From Oscarella lobularis (Eukaryota > Porifera > Homoscleromorpha > Homosclerophorida > Oscarellidae): 64,000 nt of DNA. The notes beneath the pieces are model-generated. The model was not told the DNA's origin, ran no database searches, and was given only the letters and a program-made list of their open reading frames with translations. The position numbers and the translations under genes were made by a program. Each line of letters opens with the position of its first letter. Within the stretch, counting starts at the first letter, position 1. Shown piece by piece: positions 1 to 12,400 of this stretch. The stretch lies in NCBI RefSeq assembly GCF_947507565.1, contig NC_089190.1, forward strand, positions 2,410,679 through 2,474,678, read 5' to 3'.

Positions 1-1530
1 GAGTGAGTGAGTGAGTGGAAAGAAATAGTACTGTACATTGCAACCATGTAGTATGTTTTTGTTACGTTTTCAGAAGGAAATGTTGACTGGCAAAACAGAG
101 CCCCCATAAGAGAAGTGCCCTGTAGAAGTTTAGCGAGTGGAGAGTTGTGACTTTGATGAGGAATGAAAGCAGAGTGAGATCCAAACTGAGAACAAACGTT
201 CTCCTATTATTGACGTCGTAGAAACTTCCTATCCTATCTATCTATCTTACGACGTCGCAGAAGGGTCGTTCCGAAGCGATTCTGACGTCAAAAAGTAGTC
301 TTAGGACCTGTGAGAATAAAAAACGTCAATAAGAATCAATTACAAGGATTTTCCCTTGCTTTTATAGCTTCCATGTAGTTGTTATCGATGAGGAATTGTT
401 TCCTAGCCAATTGACACAGACATAAAGCAAAGAGCCCAAGAACCTAATAAGAAAATAAAAGGAAATAGAAGCGGAGAGGCAGCGGCTCTATAGACTTCAT
501 TAAGACAATCAGAAGGACCGTGACATTCCGTAACAAGGTCTGTGAGGAATTCAGCTGATAAGGAAGAGAGAGAAAAGGATGACGAAGTCAAGAAAGAAAA
601 AGGAGACTTTCCACTGAAATAAATTGAATTAAAAACGTATATATATAAAGAGTGTACTTACCTCGATGAAAAGACTCCTTGTAGATAAAGAACAATGTGT
701 GACACTATAGCAGATTTGATTGCTATAAGACACTGTGTCTCCACTTGAGAAACGCTTTTCTAAAGGCCACAATATATAGTGGATAGATGAAAGAGGGTTT
801 TTACATTTCTATCTTCGTTGAGAGCAGTGTGATAGGATTGTATTAGATAAGTCATAATACTATCTCCTTCAATATTCCTATCAACCATTAGCAATAACTT
901 TTCCATTAAACCCTGACAAACAGCGTCTCCAAAATCAACAGAATCAGATTCTAAATTGAAAATTAAAAGTGAAATGACTACTACTACTGATAATCTATAC
1001 CGGATATTTCCATTTCACCTATCCATCCTGACAAAGCAGGAAGACAATCAATGTCCTCTTTCTCTTTCGCTGTCTCTTCCTCGTGCTAAATACAAATTAT
1101 GATCCTTTTTTTGAGTGCAAAGTGTTTTTCCCGTGCCTCAAGACGAATTTTAATTTTGAGAATTTTTTCGAGCCACTTTCTCAAAAGTGCTTCGTTACTC
1201 AAACTCAAAGTAGAATCGACCTTAGAAAAGAGTGACTCCACCACACAACGATTCATCTCTCTCTTTATGTCTTACTTCCTTCTTTCTTATCTTTGGCTTT
1301 CTTTCATCGGTCGACTCCTTGGTTGCTGGCTTTGCTTGCGTGACTTTCGCTGTCGGAGGCGGCCTGTACGTCATTGTTGGTGACGTCATTCGATCCGGAG
1401 GAGATGTCGAAGGCGAAATCGTTCCCAAACGAGCGAGACGACGCTGTCGCAGCTAGAGAAATCGACTAAATTATGCTTCGACAAAGCGACAGGCCTATCG
1501 TCGTACTTCCTCGGGCGTTAGTTCGCTCAT
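1..1530 (-). CDS. UBE4B: Ubiquitin conjugation factor E4 B, N-terminal part (continues beyond the left edge)
   Basis: This is the 5' half of an E4 ubiquitin-chain elongation factor, whose catalytic C-terminal U-box would lie outside the window. The start codon is at 1530-1528. Exon 1 is only 24 bp (MSELTPEE) and is followed by a 54-bp GT-AG intron. Exon 2 from 1452 continues as LRQRRLARLGTISPS, which closely matches the start of vertebrate UBE4B (ELSADEIRRRRLARL). Downstream, SNEALLRKWLEKILKI matches the UBE4B segment around SEEQALQLVCKIF. The segment ending SHIVLYLQGVFSSR matches the start of the conserved E4 core (SHTALVLQGSLTQPR). FLTDLVTECHG and VLGLFALCLCQLARK continue that core in the right order. 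At least four small introns interrupt it, and not every junction could be fixed by eye, especially below position 370. It is transcribed divergently from DNAJC16. Confidence 0.85.
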
Positions 1531-1616
1531 TGTCCCCACGAGTGCACTATCGCCACTATCGTGTCGCTAGGAAGCGTACGCTAGGCGCCTATATCCTATC
1601 ACGTCACGTGCAGAAA
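1531..1616. promoter_or_regulatory. Bidirectional promoter between UBE4B and DNAJC16
   Basis: Only 86 bp separate the two divergent start codons (1530 on minus, 1617 on plus). The core promoters and 5' UTRs of both genes must fit in or overlap this space. No TATA box is evident. A CACGTG-containing stretch (ATCACGTCACGTGCAG) lies just before the DNAJC16 start. The promoter role is inferred from gene layout. Confidence 0.55.
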
Positions 1617-2681
1617 ATGTTTCCGCACGTTTCGCTCCTTCTCCTCTTGTCGATCGCCTCCCAGTGCCTGGCAAGCCTCTATCACGTTCTGGGCGTGCAA
1701 GAAGATGCTTCTCGCGCGCAAATAAGGAACGCATATCGAAAGCTAGCGAGAGAATGGTGATATGACACTTTAGAGGGATCGAACGTTTTGATTTCACATT
1801 TCTGATAGGCATCCCGATAAGAACAAAAGTCCCGAAGCCCACGAGAAATTTTTAGAGATCACCGAAGCTTACGAGGCAAATTTTGATACATGAGCTTTTT
1901 CACAAATTTAAATTTAAATTATTCGAGGTTTTGTCGGACCTTTATAAGAGAATTCAGTACGATCGATCGGAAAAAATCAGAATGTCTAGACCGAGATCAA
2001 GGTAATATTGACAAATTAAAATTAAATAACGAATTAGTGTAATATATTTGAAGGAGAAGAGAAAATGTTTCTCAAAATGTTGGGATATTGGGTGGATGGT
2101 TCGTGCCTATACTTTTCATTTTTTTGTGGCACTGGTGTTTCCGAGCAAGAGAAGAAGAAGAGACTGACAATCTACCGCAGCTCAATCAATCAAATTTCAA
2201 ACTTTTAACCAAGGCTACTCGATTACTAATAGTGGTGATTGTAACAGATAAAGAAGAGCTGAAGCCGATTTTACAGCGTTTTAGACAAGCTATCAAATCA
2301 TTTCAGAGGTAGGGGTACATCATTAATTTTCTTTTACTAGAAGACGTTGTTCTTATTAGGGAGTCTAAATTTGGTTTTTGTTGGATGGCTGGTTATAAAA
2401 ATCCTCATTGGGTTGACATGATTACGTCTAAAACGAACACAATTTTGAATGGAAACGTCATTGCAATAAACAGAAAAAGGAACTATTTTAGCCATTTTAG
2501 TATTTTGGATGAAGCTAGAGGAGCTGAAGAGGAGAGAAGTACAGTAGAAGACACATTTTCATTTGAATCGAATAGTGCAAATAGAAATAGTTATGCTAAT
2601 AGACTGTGTGGTTGGTTAGAACAGTTGCTTGATGGTTCCCTAACTAGACATATCATAGACGAGTGGCCAATTTTAGAATAA
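1617..2681 (+). CDS. DNAJC16: DnaJ homolog subfamily C member 16-like, lacking the thioredoxin region
   Basis: This is an ER/secretory-pathway J-protein, a co-chaperone that stimulates Hsp70 ATPase. The ATG at 1617 opens a signal peptide (MFPHVSLLLLLSIASQCLAS). A J-domain follows (YHVLGVQEDASRAQI), with the HPD catalytic loop split across intron 1 (REW|HPDKNK), then EVLSDLYKRIQYDRS. A membrane segment (ILGGWFVPILFIFLW) and a C-terminal domain ending WLEQLLDGSLTRHII...EWPILE match the end of human DNAJC16 (WMERLLEGSLQRFY...WPELD). Inferred exons are 1617-1756, 1809-1875, 1928-2001, 2054-2308 and 2362-2681. Human DNAJC16 has about 400 residues of thioredoxin-like sequence between the J-domain and the membrane segment. 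Here only about ten residues separate them, and the introns are too short to hide the rest. Intron 2 appears to use a GC donor (1876). The stop codon overlaps AATAAA repeats. Confidence 0.82.
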
Positions 2682-2694
2682 ATAAATAAATAAA
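2677..2694 (+). promoter_or_regulatory. Overlapping polyadenylation signals of DNAJC16
   Basis: AATAAA occurs four times in an overlapping AATA run. The first copy overlaps the TAA stop codon of DNAJC16, so the predicted 3' UTR is only a few tens of bases. Confidence 0.6.
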
Positions 2695-2893
2695 TGAAAT
2701 TTTTAGCATTTTCGACTTTTTGTTGGCGGCCGAAGGCTCATTGAAGTGCCATTGTGACTTAGCTGTTTCTTTGGTTTGGGAACGACGACGTGAATAAAAG
2801 CTGGGCTAGGACGCGAATCAAGAAAAGTAGGCCAAGGCTCAGTGACGTCGCTCACAATCAGAACATAATCACCTTGTATATAGTAGCTAGGGG

Positions 2894-3390
2894 TTAGCTT
2901 TGTTGAGAAGTGACTGAGTGACTCTCACCTGGTGTACAGAATCTTGCTGTGGCTGGAGCCTCCGTTGGTTTCTTGGACGCGACGACGACCCTTGCAGCTT
3001 TTCTTCTGACAGCAATCGTTGCTGCTGCATCGATCATGCTTCCTCTCGTCGTTGCCTGATGCTTTCCCTTTCCTCCTGCTCCCCCTGGGATCTTTTTTGT
3101 CGGCTTTGTCGTCTTTGTCTCCCTTTCGTCGTCGCTCAATGCCGCCGTCGCCGTCGCCGTCGCCGCCTGCGATGGAGGGAACTCGTCGTCATCGTCGCCG
3201 CCAGGAGAATTTTTGGCCGCCGCCGGAAGAATAAGACCCGAGAATGAAACACGGCCTCTTACAGTTGTTACACTTTCGACGGGCATCAGTGATTGAAGAT
3301 ACGAGTGAATGTCCTCAGGTGTCAACTTTTCAATTGAGCGTTCTTTGACAGGACCAGCCTTGACCTTCTGTTGTTTGACCGCTTGAGGAT

Positions 3391-3421
<31 letters not shown>

Positions 3422-4876
3422 CGCACGATGTTTTTTCTCCTTTTCGGCGTCATCGAGAGCGCTTAATGATGTACTGATCTTTCGCGGTTTTATTGATTCT
3501 GATTGGCTGCTTTCTGGATCACAATGAGCCACGTTGAGACATCGTTTTACGTCAAAGGGAATGACGCTAAAACCACTAGAAAAAAGTCAAAGAGCATTGA
3601 GAACTAAAATCATTATTGTACGTACAAAGGCGTAGATAAGAGATCGGCTGGCTGCGAGCCTTGCCATAGCTTGGAATTCCAACGAACCCCAGCTGTCAAC
3701 TGGAGAACACGGCCACTTTCTATACATAATTAATTGAAATTTTTACTAAAAAAATAGTTTGATTCTATTACCTTCCGTAATGGGGCTACCCAATTCATCA
3801 ACGCATTGAATATCAATAGCCAATTCCGGATTGAGAGAGCCTGGGTCAAATATTATCTTATTGACTCCAATAGATTGCAACTGGGCAACTTCATCTTCAA
3901 TAGAAAAAAATGTGTATACACTACGTACGTATGACGTCAAGCGGATCTTACTTTCAGGATATCCTCCGACCCAAAGACCGTCATAGACGTATCCACTTTT
4001 TGTCTCAACTCTCCCATTGCCGTTGAATAGTCCGCAATACCACGATCCCTGATTCAGATATCTCTATACGCACTCGCGTCTATTATCTTACGTCATAATT
4101 TAGGTCGCCATTAGCCGATGTGAACTTTCCCTGCCCGTGTCTCTCGCCACCCGCCCAATTGCCAATATACACGTCTCCATTCGAATACGTATACGTTCCT
4201 TTTCCGTCTCGTTTATGCTCGTGAAATAAACCGTCGTATTTTGACCCATCACTGCATCGAAGAAGCCCCCGTCCTAATACATCAGTAGAGAGTACAGTAG
4301 TCAACTACATAATGTACGTATGTATGTATGTATGTATGTATGTGATGTGTCTGCCTTCCTTCGTATTGGTTTAGTTTCCAGTTGCCTCTGTATTCGCTTC
4401 CGTCTGCATATCTCATGATTCCGTATCCGTTCTTTTCGCCGCAGACAAATTGTCCTTCGTATAAATTGCCTGTCATGTGACAGTATCTTCGTCCCTGTCC
4501 TTCGATTTCTCCATTGACGAAATCTCCCTCGTAGAAGCTTCCATCGTTCATGCACAGTTTTCCCTTACCTGAAAAACGTTGCTATTCTAATCACAACGTT
4601 TCTTTCAATGACCCACCGTGTTTTTGCCCCTTTTCCCACTGTCCTTCATACCAGAATAGTCGATTAGGATAAACGTATTTTCCAAATCCTGTCATCAGAC
4701 GAGAAATTCGTCCCCCTCTCCTCCTCTTTAGAAAAACTCTCTACTGTACCGTGTCTTTGTCCTCCTTTTGTCTCTCCAATGTATCCAATTGTTGGCTCCC
4801 AAACCTTGTTGTTGTATTGCACAACTGCTGCCTTTTCTTTCGATTTCTTAGGGAGGAGACTCGCCTTTTCGTTCAT
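2894..4876 (-). CDS. MORN1: MORN repeat-containing protein 1
   Basis: MORN1 orthologue. MORN repeats form an extended beta-sheet rod associated with membranes or cytoskeleton; the role of MORN1 itself is poorly known. I chose the ATG at 4876 (MNEKASLLPKKSKEK); an upstream in-frame TTG is not a likely start. At least seven 14-mer-type MORN repeats follow, for example GSFYEGDFVNGEIEGQG, GNLYEGQFVCGEKNGYG, GSEYRGNWKLNQYEG and GDVYIGNWAGGERHGQG. After the repeats, VNKIIFDPGSLNPEL and ESGRVLQLTAGVRW match the MORN1-specific C-terminal segment (SESGRVLQISAGVRY in human), then GFSVIPFD matches GFECIPY. The last exon (about 3577-2894) encodes a low-complexity tail with an alanine run and an acidic stretch, poorly conserved. 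There are about eight exons with short introns. It ends 213 bp from the convergent DNAJC16 stop. Confidence 0.85.
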
Positions 4877-4984
4877 TTTTAGCAAGAGGATACGTATGTG
4901 CGAACAAGGCGCCTTAGCCTATTAGCTACAAAGAATGTTACGTACAGTGTATACCATCTAGACTATTGATTAGAGACAAAAAAG

Positions 4985-5517
4985 TCACAAAGCAGCACGA
5001 AGACCGTCTTCGTGTCTTTTCTTCGCAAAATCAGCCAAAGCCTAAATAAAAATACAGTTCAATGTGTTCCTTGTATGCATGCATGCATGGGCTACTTACT
5101 TTGAACGATTTGGGTTCGTGCACAGCTATTTCCGATAAAACTTTTCTATTGAGCTGTATATCGGACGTTGCCATTTCATGCATAAATGTCGAATAGGAAA
5201 TTCCGTGTTCCATCGTTCCGGCTCCGATTCGTTGAATCCACAGCTAAAAGACACTTTGTCTCTAACTCGTCGTAAGCAGAAGAACACTTACCGAGCGCAT
5301 GTCTCGTTTCTTGAGCCGTCTACTCGTGTATTGGTACTGAAGCGCCTTGTGGACGCGTCTCACAGCTAAACTATAGCAATTCTTCGATCTTCCGCGAAAT
5401 CCCTGTACTCGCAAGTAAAATCGACTATCGACGAACTCGTCCCAATCAGCAAACCTTCGCTAAAGCGAAGACTTTAGCTCTACGCACTGATCGAGTCGAA
5501 GGACCTCCACGAACCAT
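4985..5517 (-). CDS. MRPL20: Mitochondrial ribosomal protein bL20m
   Basis: Protein of the mitochondrial large ribosomal subunit that binds 23S-type rRNA. The ATG at 5517 gives MVRGGPSTRSVRRAKVFALAK. After a 55-bp intron comes GFRGRSKNCYSLAVRRV, then LKKRDMRS|LWIQRIGAG, EHGISYSTFMHEM and IQLNRKVLSEIAVHEPK, ending FAKKRHEDGLRAAL. This matches human MRPL20 (FRGRKNRCYRLAVRTV, MRTLWINRI, VELNRKVLADLAIYEPK) and also bacterial L20. The N-terminus is shorter than in human and resembles the bacterial start (MARVKRG...ILKQAKGYYG). There are four exons. It lies 108 bp downstream of the MORN1 start on the same strand and 120 bp from CAPZB. Confidence 0.9.
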
Positions 5518-5637
5518 AGCGCGCGCGCGTGCGTTAACAAAACGTCGAGGAACAGAAAACGACGTGTATTTCAACAAGACAATAATGAATTCTACTGTAC
5601 GATGTCCCAATTCAAAAAACACAATTGGAAAATTGAG

Positions 5638-6997
<1,360 letters not shown>

Positions 6998-7271
6998 TTT
7001 GCAAGCGTGATGAACCGATTCGTCGACGGAGAAGGATTCTAGAGCAAAAACGGTCTCGTTCGTCGTCACGTGACGTCTCAGACATGTCGCTCCATATATG
7101 GAGAGAGGCGATCTACTATTTTAATTTTCCAGCAAGATTAGCGTGGCAAATATAGAATAGGTTTTAGGTCACTTTTTTTTGACTGGCAATGTACTAGTAT
7201 ATGTTTGGGCGTGCTAATAATATTGATATACTATGAGACCATGGGATGGCAAAAAACACTGTCTATTAATT
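6998..7271. other. Intergenic spacer between COPS7 and CAPZB
   Basis: These 274 bp separate the COPS7 stop from the CAPZB start on the same strand. They would hold the COPS7 3' UTR and the CAPZB promoter and 5' UTR. A CACGTGACGTC motif (E-box plus CRE-like half-site) lies at about 7067-7077. No coding signal is visible. Confidence 0.4.
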
Positions 7272-8444
7272 CTAATTGACTTTTTTTGCTTTTCCGTTTT
7301 TTCCACTGTAAAAACAAGATAATTACGCGCGCAAGTAGTAGAGAGTAGTAGAGAGTAGAGGAGTCACCTTTTCTTTGCTCCAAAGCTTTTACTTGAATCG
7401 GAAGTCATTTCTGCCTGCGCTGATAATGCCTTCTTCAAATTATCCACCTAGTAGGAAGACGAACGCTACGCTACGCTACGTGTACAATAAGTGTAAATCA
7501 AAATCTACTTCGTCGTTAATTTTTTTCTTCATCTTGTCACTTTCTTCCATGGCTTTGTTAGCCTTACGCACCTGATCCTCAATTGTAGCCAAAACATTCT
7601 CACAGCCATCAGACCTAATTTTGAGCAAAGAGGAGAGCCGACATCATTGTCGGAAATTATCATTGTCTTGGACAAATTACCATTGTTGCAGAACTGACAC
7701 TAAATCTCCAACCTCATTTTCCTTTATGTCTCTTCCAATAGCAAAATCAACTTCAAGCTAAAATATCTTTTGGATCCAGTACATGACTCTACGTCTTTCT
7801 TATTCTCACCTGGCTATTCTTCTGATCCAATTTTCCTCTAATAATATCTGCATAGATGGCTTCGATAATTAAATCCTCCAACTCTCTAAGACTACTAATC
7901 TCTAATTCGGTCAGCAAGACTTCATAGGAAATAGTCTACATCATTTGAACATAGGGTAATAATAATAATAATTCTACGTACGAGTGATGATACCTTAGAC
8001 TGGCCAGCCAATGAAATTAATGTCAACTGTTTCAATTTGTTCAACTGTAGCGGAGTCAAAGTAGGCAACTGTAGTTGATTTTCTAACAACACTATAATTA
8101 ATTAATTAATTTTTTAAATTAAAAAAATTACTTCTATAATCTGCTAGTGTTCCGTAGGCAAAAAGTTGCAATAAATCAAAATACTTTGCATTTTCGCTTC
8201 CTCGCAACTACATTAGAGTCCAATCAGTCCCAGCAAAAGACGACAGAGACGGATTTACCTCGAGAACAGAGGGCATTTCGAGCAAATCGCCGTAGACGAA
8301 TAGAAGAGGAGATTCGAGCGCCTGTTCTATAAGCGCCACGACGGCGGCCCCGCGAGCCGATTTAGCTAGAAGAAGAAACTGTTCGAGCGGTTGCCCGCCG
8401 GTCCATGCTGCTGTTGCGGCGGCGGCGGTGGCGGAGGAGCTCAT
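7272..8444 (-). CDS. COPS7: COP9 signalosome complex subunit 7
   Basis: PCI-domain subunit of the COP9 signalosome, which removes NEDD8 from cullin-RING ubiquitin ligases. The ATG at 8444 gives [14 protein letters not shown], then [21 protein letters not shown], matching human COPS7A ([20 protein letters not shown]). It continues [16 protein letters not shown] (human VYVFGELLDMPNVRE). Downstream exons carry the PCI/winged-helix region, then [19 protein letters not shown] and the coiled [11 protein letters not shown] segment. The tail is basic ([10 protein letters not shown]) and ends at TAG 7272-7274. Animals with a single gene represent the ancestor of vertebrate COPS7A and COPS7B. There are about seven exons. 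It is divergent from UBE2J2. Confidence 0.88.
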
Positions 8445-8517
8445 GGAAGAGAAAAAGATTCTACAGTACGGGCAGGTAGCCAACCTACGATCCCGTATAT
8501 TTCGATTTCGTGTCGGA
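8445..8517. promoter_or_regulatory. Bidirectional promoter between COPS7 and UBE2J2
   Basis: The two divergent ATGs are separated by only 73 bp, so both promoters share this interval or extend into the neighbouring first exon. The role is inferred from layout. There is no TATA box. Confidence 0.5.
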
Positions 8518-9427
8518 ATGAAAAGAGGACGAGTGAACGTGACGGCGACAAATCGTCTAAAACAGGACTACATGCGCCTCATGAAAGACCCCGTTCCTTA
8601 CATAACAGCCGCTCCGCTTCCCTCCAACATCCTCGAATGGCATTACGTTGTAAAAGGACCCGAAGATTCTCTCTATTCAGGAGGATATTATCACGGAAAA
8701 CTCGTCTTTCCGCGCGAGTTTCCCTTCAAACCACCATCGATTTATATGACGACGCCCAATGGAAGATTCAAATGCAATCAAAGGTAGGTGTAGGTCGAGT
8801 CCTCTTCTTCTACAGTATCTTTTATACTGTAGTGAGAGTGATCTCAATGTCTAGATTATGTCTCTCGATAAGCGACTTTCATCCGGACACGTGGAATCCC
8901 GCGTGGTCTGTTGCAACTATTCTAACTGGATTGCTCAGTTTTATGGTGAGTTGCACGTCGAACCCTAATGAATAACATTTTTTCATTAATTAAAGCTTGA
9001 GACGACGCCGACTATGGGAAGTGAAGAGACAAGTGATTATCAGGTAACTCACTTTTCCACTCACTCACTCACTCACTCTCTCTATATTGACGTTGTTACA
9101 GAAACAACAATTGGCTCTTGATAGCGGCTTGTTCAATTTACGAAATTCAACATTCCGTGAACTTTTTCCACAGATTTGCCAAGTGAAAAGAGAACGTCAT
9201 GATCTCATATGTAGAGAAATATGATTTTCGCTGCTCTCTAGGAAATTGAAGAAAGAGTAAAGTTGGGCGAAAAAACGAACGAATCATCTTCATCGGGGGG
9301 AGATGCTCTCATTTCTCGTGGAATAAATCACAACCCAATTACTGGATTTTTTGGCAATTTTTTCGTTATTCTTGCCTTTGCCATATTTGCGTACATAGTT
9401 CGAAGCGTGCTTCTAGCCGTTGCGTGA
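8518..9427 (+). CDS. UBE2J2: Ubiquitin-conjugating enzyme E2 J2 (tail-anchored, ER)
   Basis: ER-membrane E2 enzyme of ER-associated degradation (Ubc6 family). The ATG at 8518 gives [21 protein letters not shown], then [22 protein letters not shown], almost identical to human UBE2J2. The active-site region spans intron 1: [22 protein letters not shown], where the Cys of LCLSI is the expected catalytic residue. Later exons give [27 protein letters not shown] and [16 protein letters not shown]. The C-terminus is a tail anchor ([15 protein letters not shown]) ending at TGA 9425-9427. Inferred exons are 8518-8784, 8853-8944, about 8997-9043, about 9101-9185 and about 9241-9427. A polyadenylation signal at 9431 lies 3 bp after the stop, so the transcript should run into the LIG3 coding region on the other strand. 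Confidence 0.95.
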
Positions 9428-9443
9428 CGGAATAAAAAATAAT

Positions 9444-12400
9444 TTAAAGCAGTTTTTGCTTTTCAATGCATTGCCACACCCACTCAAACGAAACCTTTTT
9501 TTGACGACTTGAATTGCCTTCTCCCTCGTCATTCGTTACAAAGTGAGTGGCAGAGTCTTTTTCGTATTCTTCCACAATGTCGCCATCATATCTGCGAGAA
9601 AAGTAATCGAGTCTCGTCTCCTAAATGATCAAATCTTACGCTATGATATAACGCTTCAGTTTGGCTGCATCGTTTGGATGAAGAGTCGAAGAAAGACAGA
9701 AAGTCAATCCTCGGAAAAAGCACGGAAGATCCTTAGAAACGAATCAGGCTTTTCTGAAATATAGAGCAGCTGGTACTGTACCTTTTCAGGCAAATCCTCC
9801 GTTCCATCTGACACTTTCATCTAGTAAAATAGACGAAGAATTCTATGACTGATTAGGTGCGTGCTTCTCTAACTTGTTTCCTTGGTGGTTCGTCATCTGA
9901 CTTTGATACTTTCATCTAATGCAACAACCGTTCTATTGGAGAAACTTATCATCATGATCCCCTACAGTACCCTTTTCTTCGGCGTCCCTTGAGGCGTTCC
10001 TCGAGGCGTCGTAGCAGTCGATGAAGCGGTGACGTGCTTTGGAAAGAACGACGGACCATCATCTTCATCATCTTGTCGTAATTCTATTAAATCCTCCTTT
10101 CTATACACGTAGCAGCTAGACTTACCCTCGTCGCCATCAGCGACTTCTTTTGATTTTTTAAAGAGAGTCTGTAATTCCGAAAGACTCGTTGCCGTCTTCC
10201 AATCTTTGTCGTCGCGAATTTTCGTCACACGAGGAAATCGAATTGAAATTCCGGCTGCAGTATGAGAAGTCGACTTGCTGAACTCGGCACCAGTAATTTC
10301 CCACACAGGAGCATCCTACAAGGAAATAAAATTAATTAATTAAACTATGAATAACGACGAGGGAACTTTCCGTGGGATCTGCAACAACGAAATCGGGAGT
10401 CAGAGAACGATGAACCAAGAGCCAATCGGGAATTTTAGAATGATCCTAATTCGAACGTTACGTCGTCAGATATTGTCAGATATTGATTAATTAATTGAGT
10501 GTACGTACTCTTCCAATTTTCTTCACACGAAGTTCATTTTGAATTTTCTGCAACGTGGGATCGTCGTGCCCATTACCACACTTACAAACCGTTTTCCACG
10601 CGTCTAATGTGTCGTCGTAAACTCCCATGAGAAAAACGGACATTAATCCGCCCTTTGTTCCCGTGCCATAATAGGCTCCCAAAACAACTAAATCAGCTGT
10701 ATCGGCCATGGCACCCTCGGCTAAATAATCTTTCTTCATCTACACGTACACGTAAAGAAAATTATTTTAAATTGATACACACAGGTGTTGTAGTGACCTA
10801 CTTTAAGCCAGTGACGTTTATTGGGCTCATAGACGCCCTAGAAAAGATGAACGACATCTGACAATTCTAGGTACACTAGTTGGAATGAGAACGAATGCGC
10901 TTTACGTTGACGTCCTTAAGTACTAAGCCTTCCAAGCTTTCTCGCATTGCCCTTCTCATCAGATTATCCAACTCAGCTTCTTTCTACATTTTTAATTAAT
11001 TATTTATGATTCATCATACTCTTGACTTTCTCACCGTAATGTGATGATACTCCGATAGCATAATTCGATTGGGAATCACCGTCAAATTCTTTTCTAAAAA
11101 ACTTCTGCGATCTTTCATTGGCCTGTGCAATTTATGGATGACGAGGTCCTCAGCGAGAAATTGAGCGATGATTTCTTACTTGTCCATTAAACTTTGGCCG
11201 TTGAAAAAGAGACAATCAAAAACAAAAAGGCAAACGGTAGCATCTTGAAAAGCACGTTTCTAGAAATTCAACTTCCTTTGCTAATAATTTAGCATGATGA
11301 CGTCTCCTATACCTTGTGAACGCTAAGAGAGCCAAATGGCAAAGGCTTTCCCTCATTTGTATCCATTAGAAGAACCTATAAAATATTCTCAATTAAACGA
11401 AAGAGAATTGATTACATCATAAAGAGTGTTTGCCTCTGAATCCAAGATCATGCTATTGCCATGGGGACAGGCTTGTGGCAAATAGCTCTTGACGTGTTCC
11501 ACTTTGTGAGGAAGAACCGGTTTCAAGCTGCGACTAAAGTAGGAGAATTCACTTCCTCTTTTATGTATCTAAGAGAGAAGAAAATGACGCGACGACTTGC
11601 GAAGGCAATCGCATACTGACTTGGACTCTTTCTCCGTCGTACTTGATTTCAGCGTACATTCCTTCAGGACATTTTCGGAAAGCAGCACTTGAAGATTTAC
11701 AAGCAGCAGCCTAAGAATACTTACTATATCTCTAGTACTGTACTGTACTACAAAGTGAAGTGTACCAGCATGGGTTTAACTGGAGTCATCAATGACACTG
11801 TTACATCAAGCACTTTAGCCGCCGCTTTTCCTCCATCTCCACTACTTCCTCCTCCTCCTCCAGACTTTTTCTGCTTCCAAACAACATCAACTATTGCTTT
11901 CAAGTCGTGTGACGAATTGTACGCCTTATAGGCGTTGACGTCAAGTCCGTCAAGGCTTTAATTAAAAATGAAATAACTAAAGCCCCTAGGGATACGTTGT
12001 CACCCTACTACATACATAATTCTTGTTCCTGCATTCAATCTCAGATCGTGTTTAATTAGACGAACTATGTACTTCAAATCTTTAGCAGTACACCTAGACA
12101 ATAGAAGTGCTACTAGCTAGAAGGTCAGGCAGGCGGCCACTCTCTCACTTTTGAGCGACACTTTTGAGCATTTTTTCCTGATCTTCCTCCTTTGTGACCG
12201 TAGTCAAATCATCAAGAATTTTATCAACCTAAAAATGATTAAACCTTGAAGATTGACACGATGATTTCTTGTCATTACCTCAGTTAGTGATAGAGTGCTT
12301 TTCTTTTGGGGTTTCACCGTTTCGCTATCAACAAAAAAAGACGCCACAGTGTCAGACACTTCACCATTCTAAAGTGACAATAGAGAAAAAGGTGACATGC

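Noticed and set aside
2918-3247. Plus-strand frame opposite the MORN1 last exon
   Set aside because: Antisense to low-complexity codons of MORN1; no domain.
8391-8975. 194-codon frame on plus overlapping UBE2J2
   Set aside because: It is a shadow frame; the UBE2J2 frame carries the conserved E2 motifs and correct splice sites.
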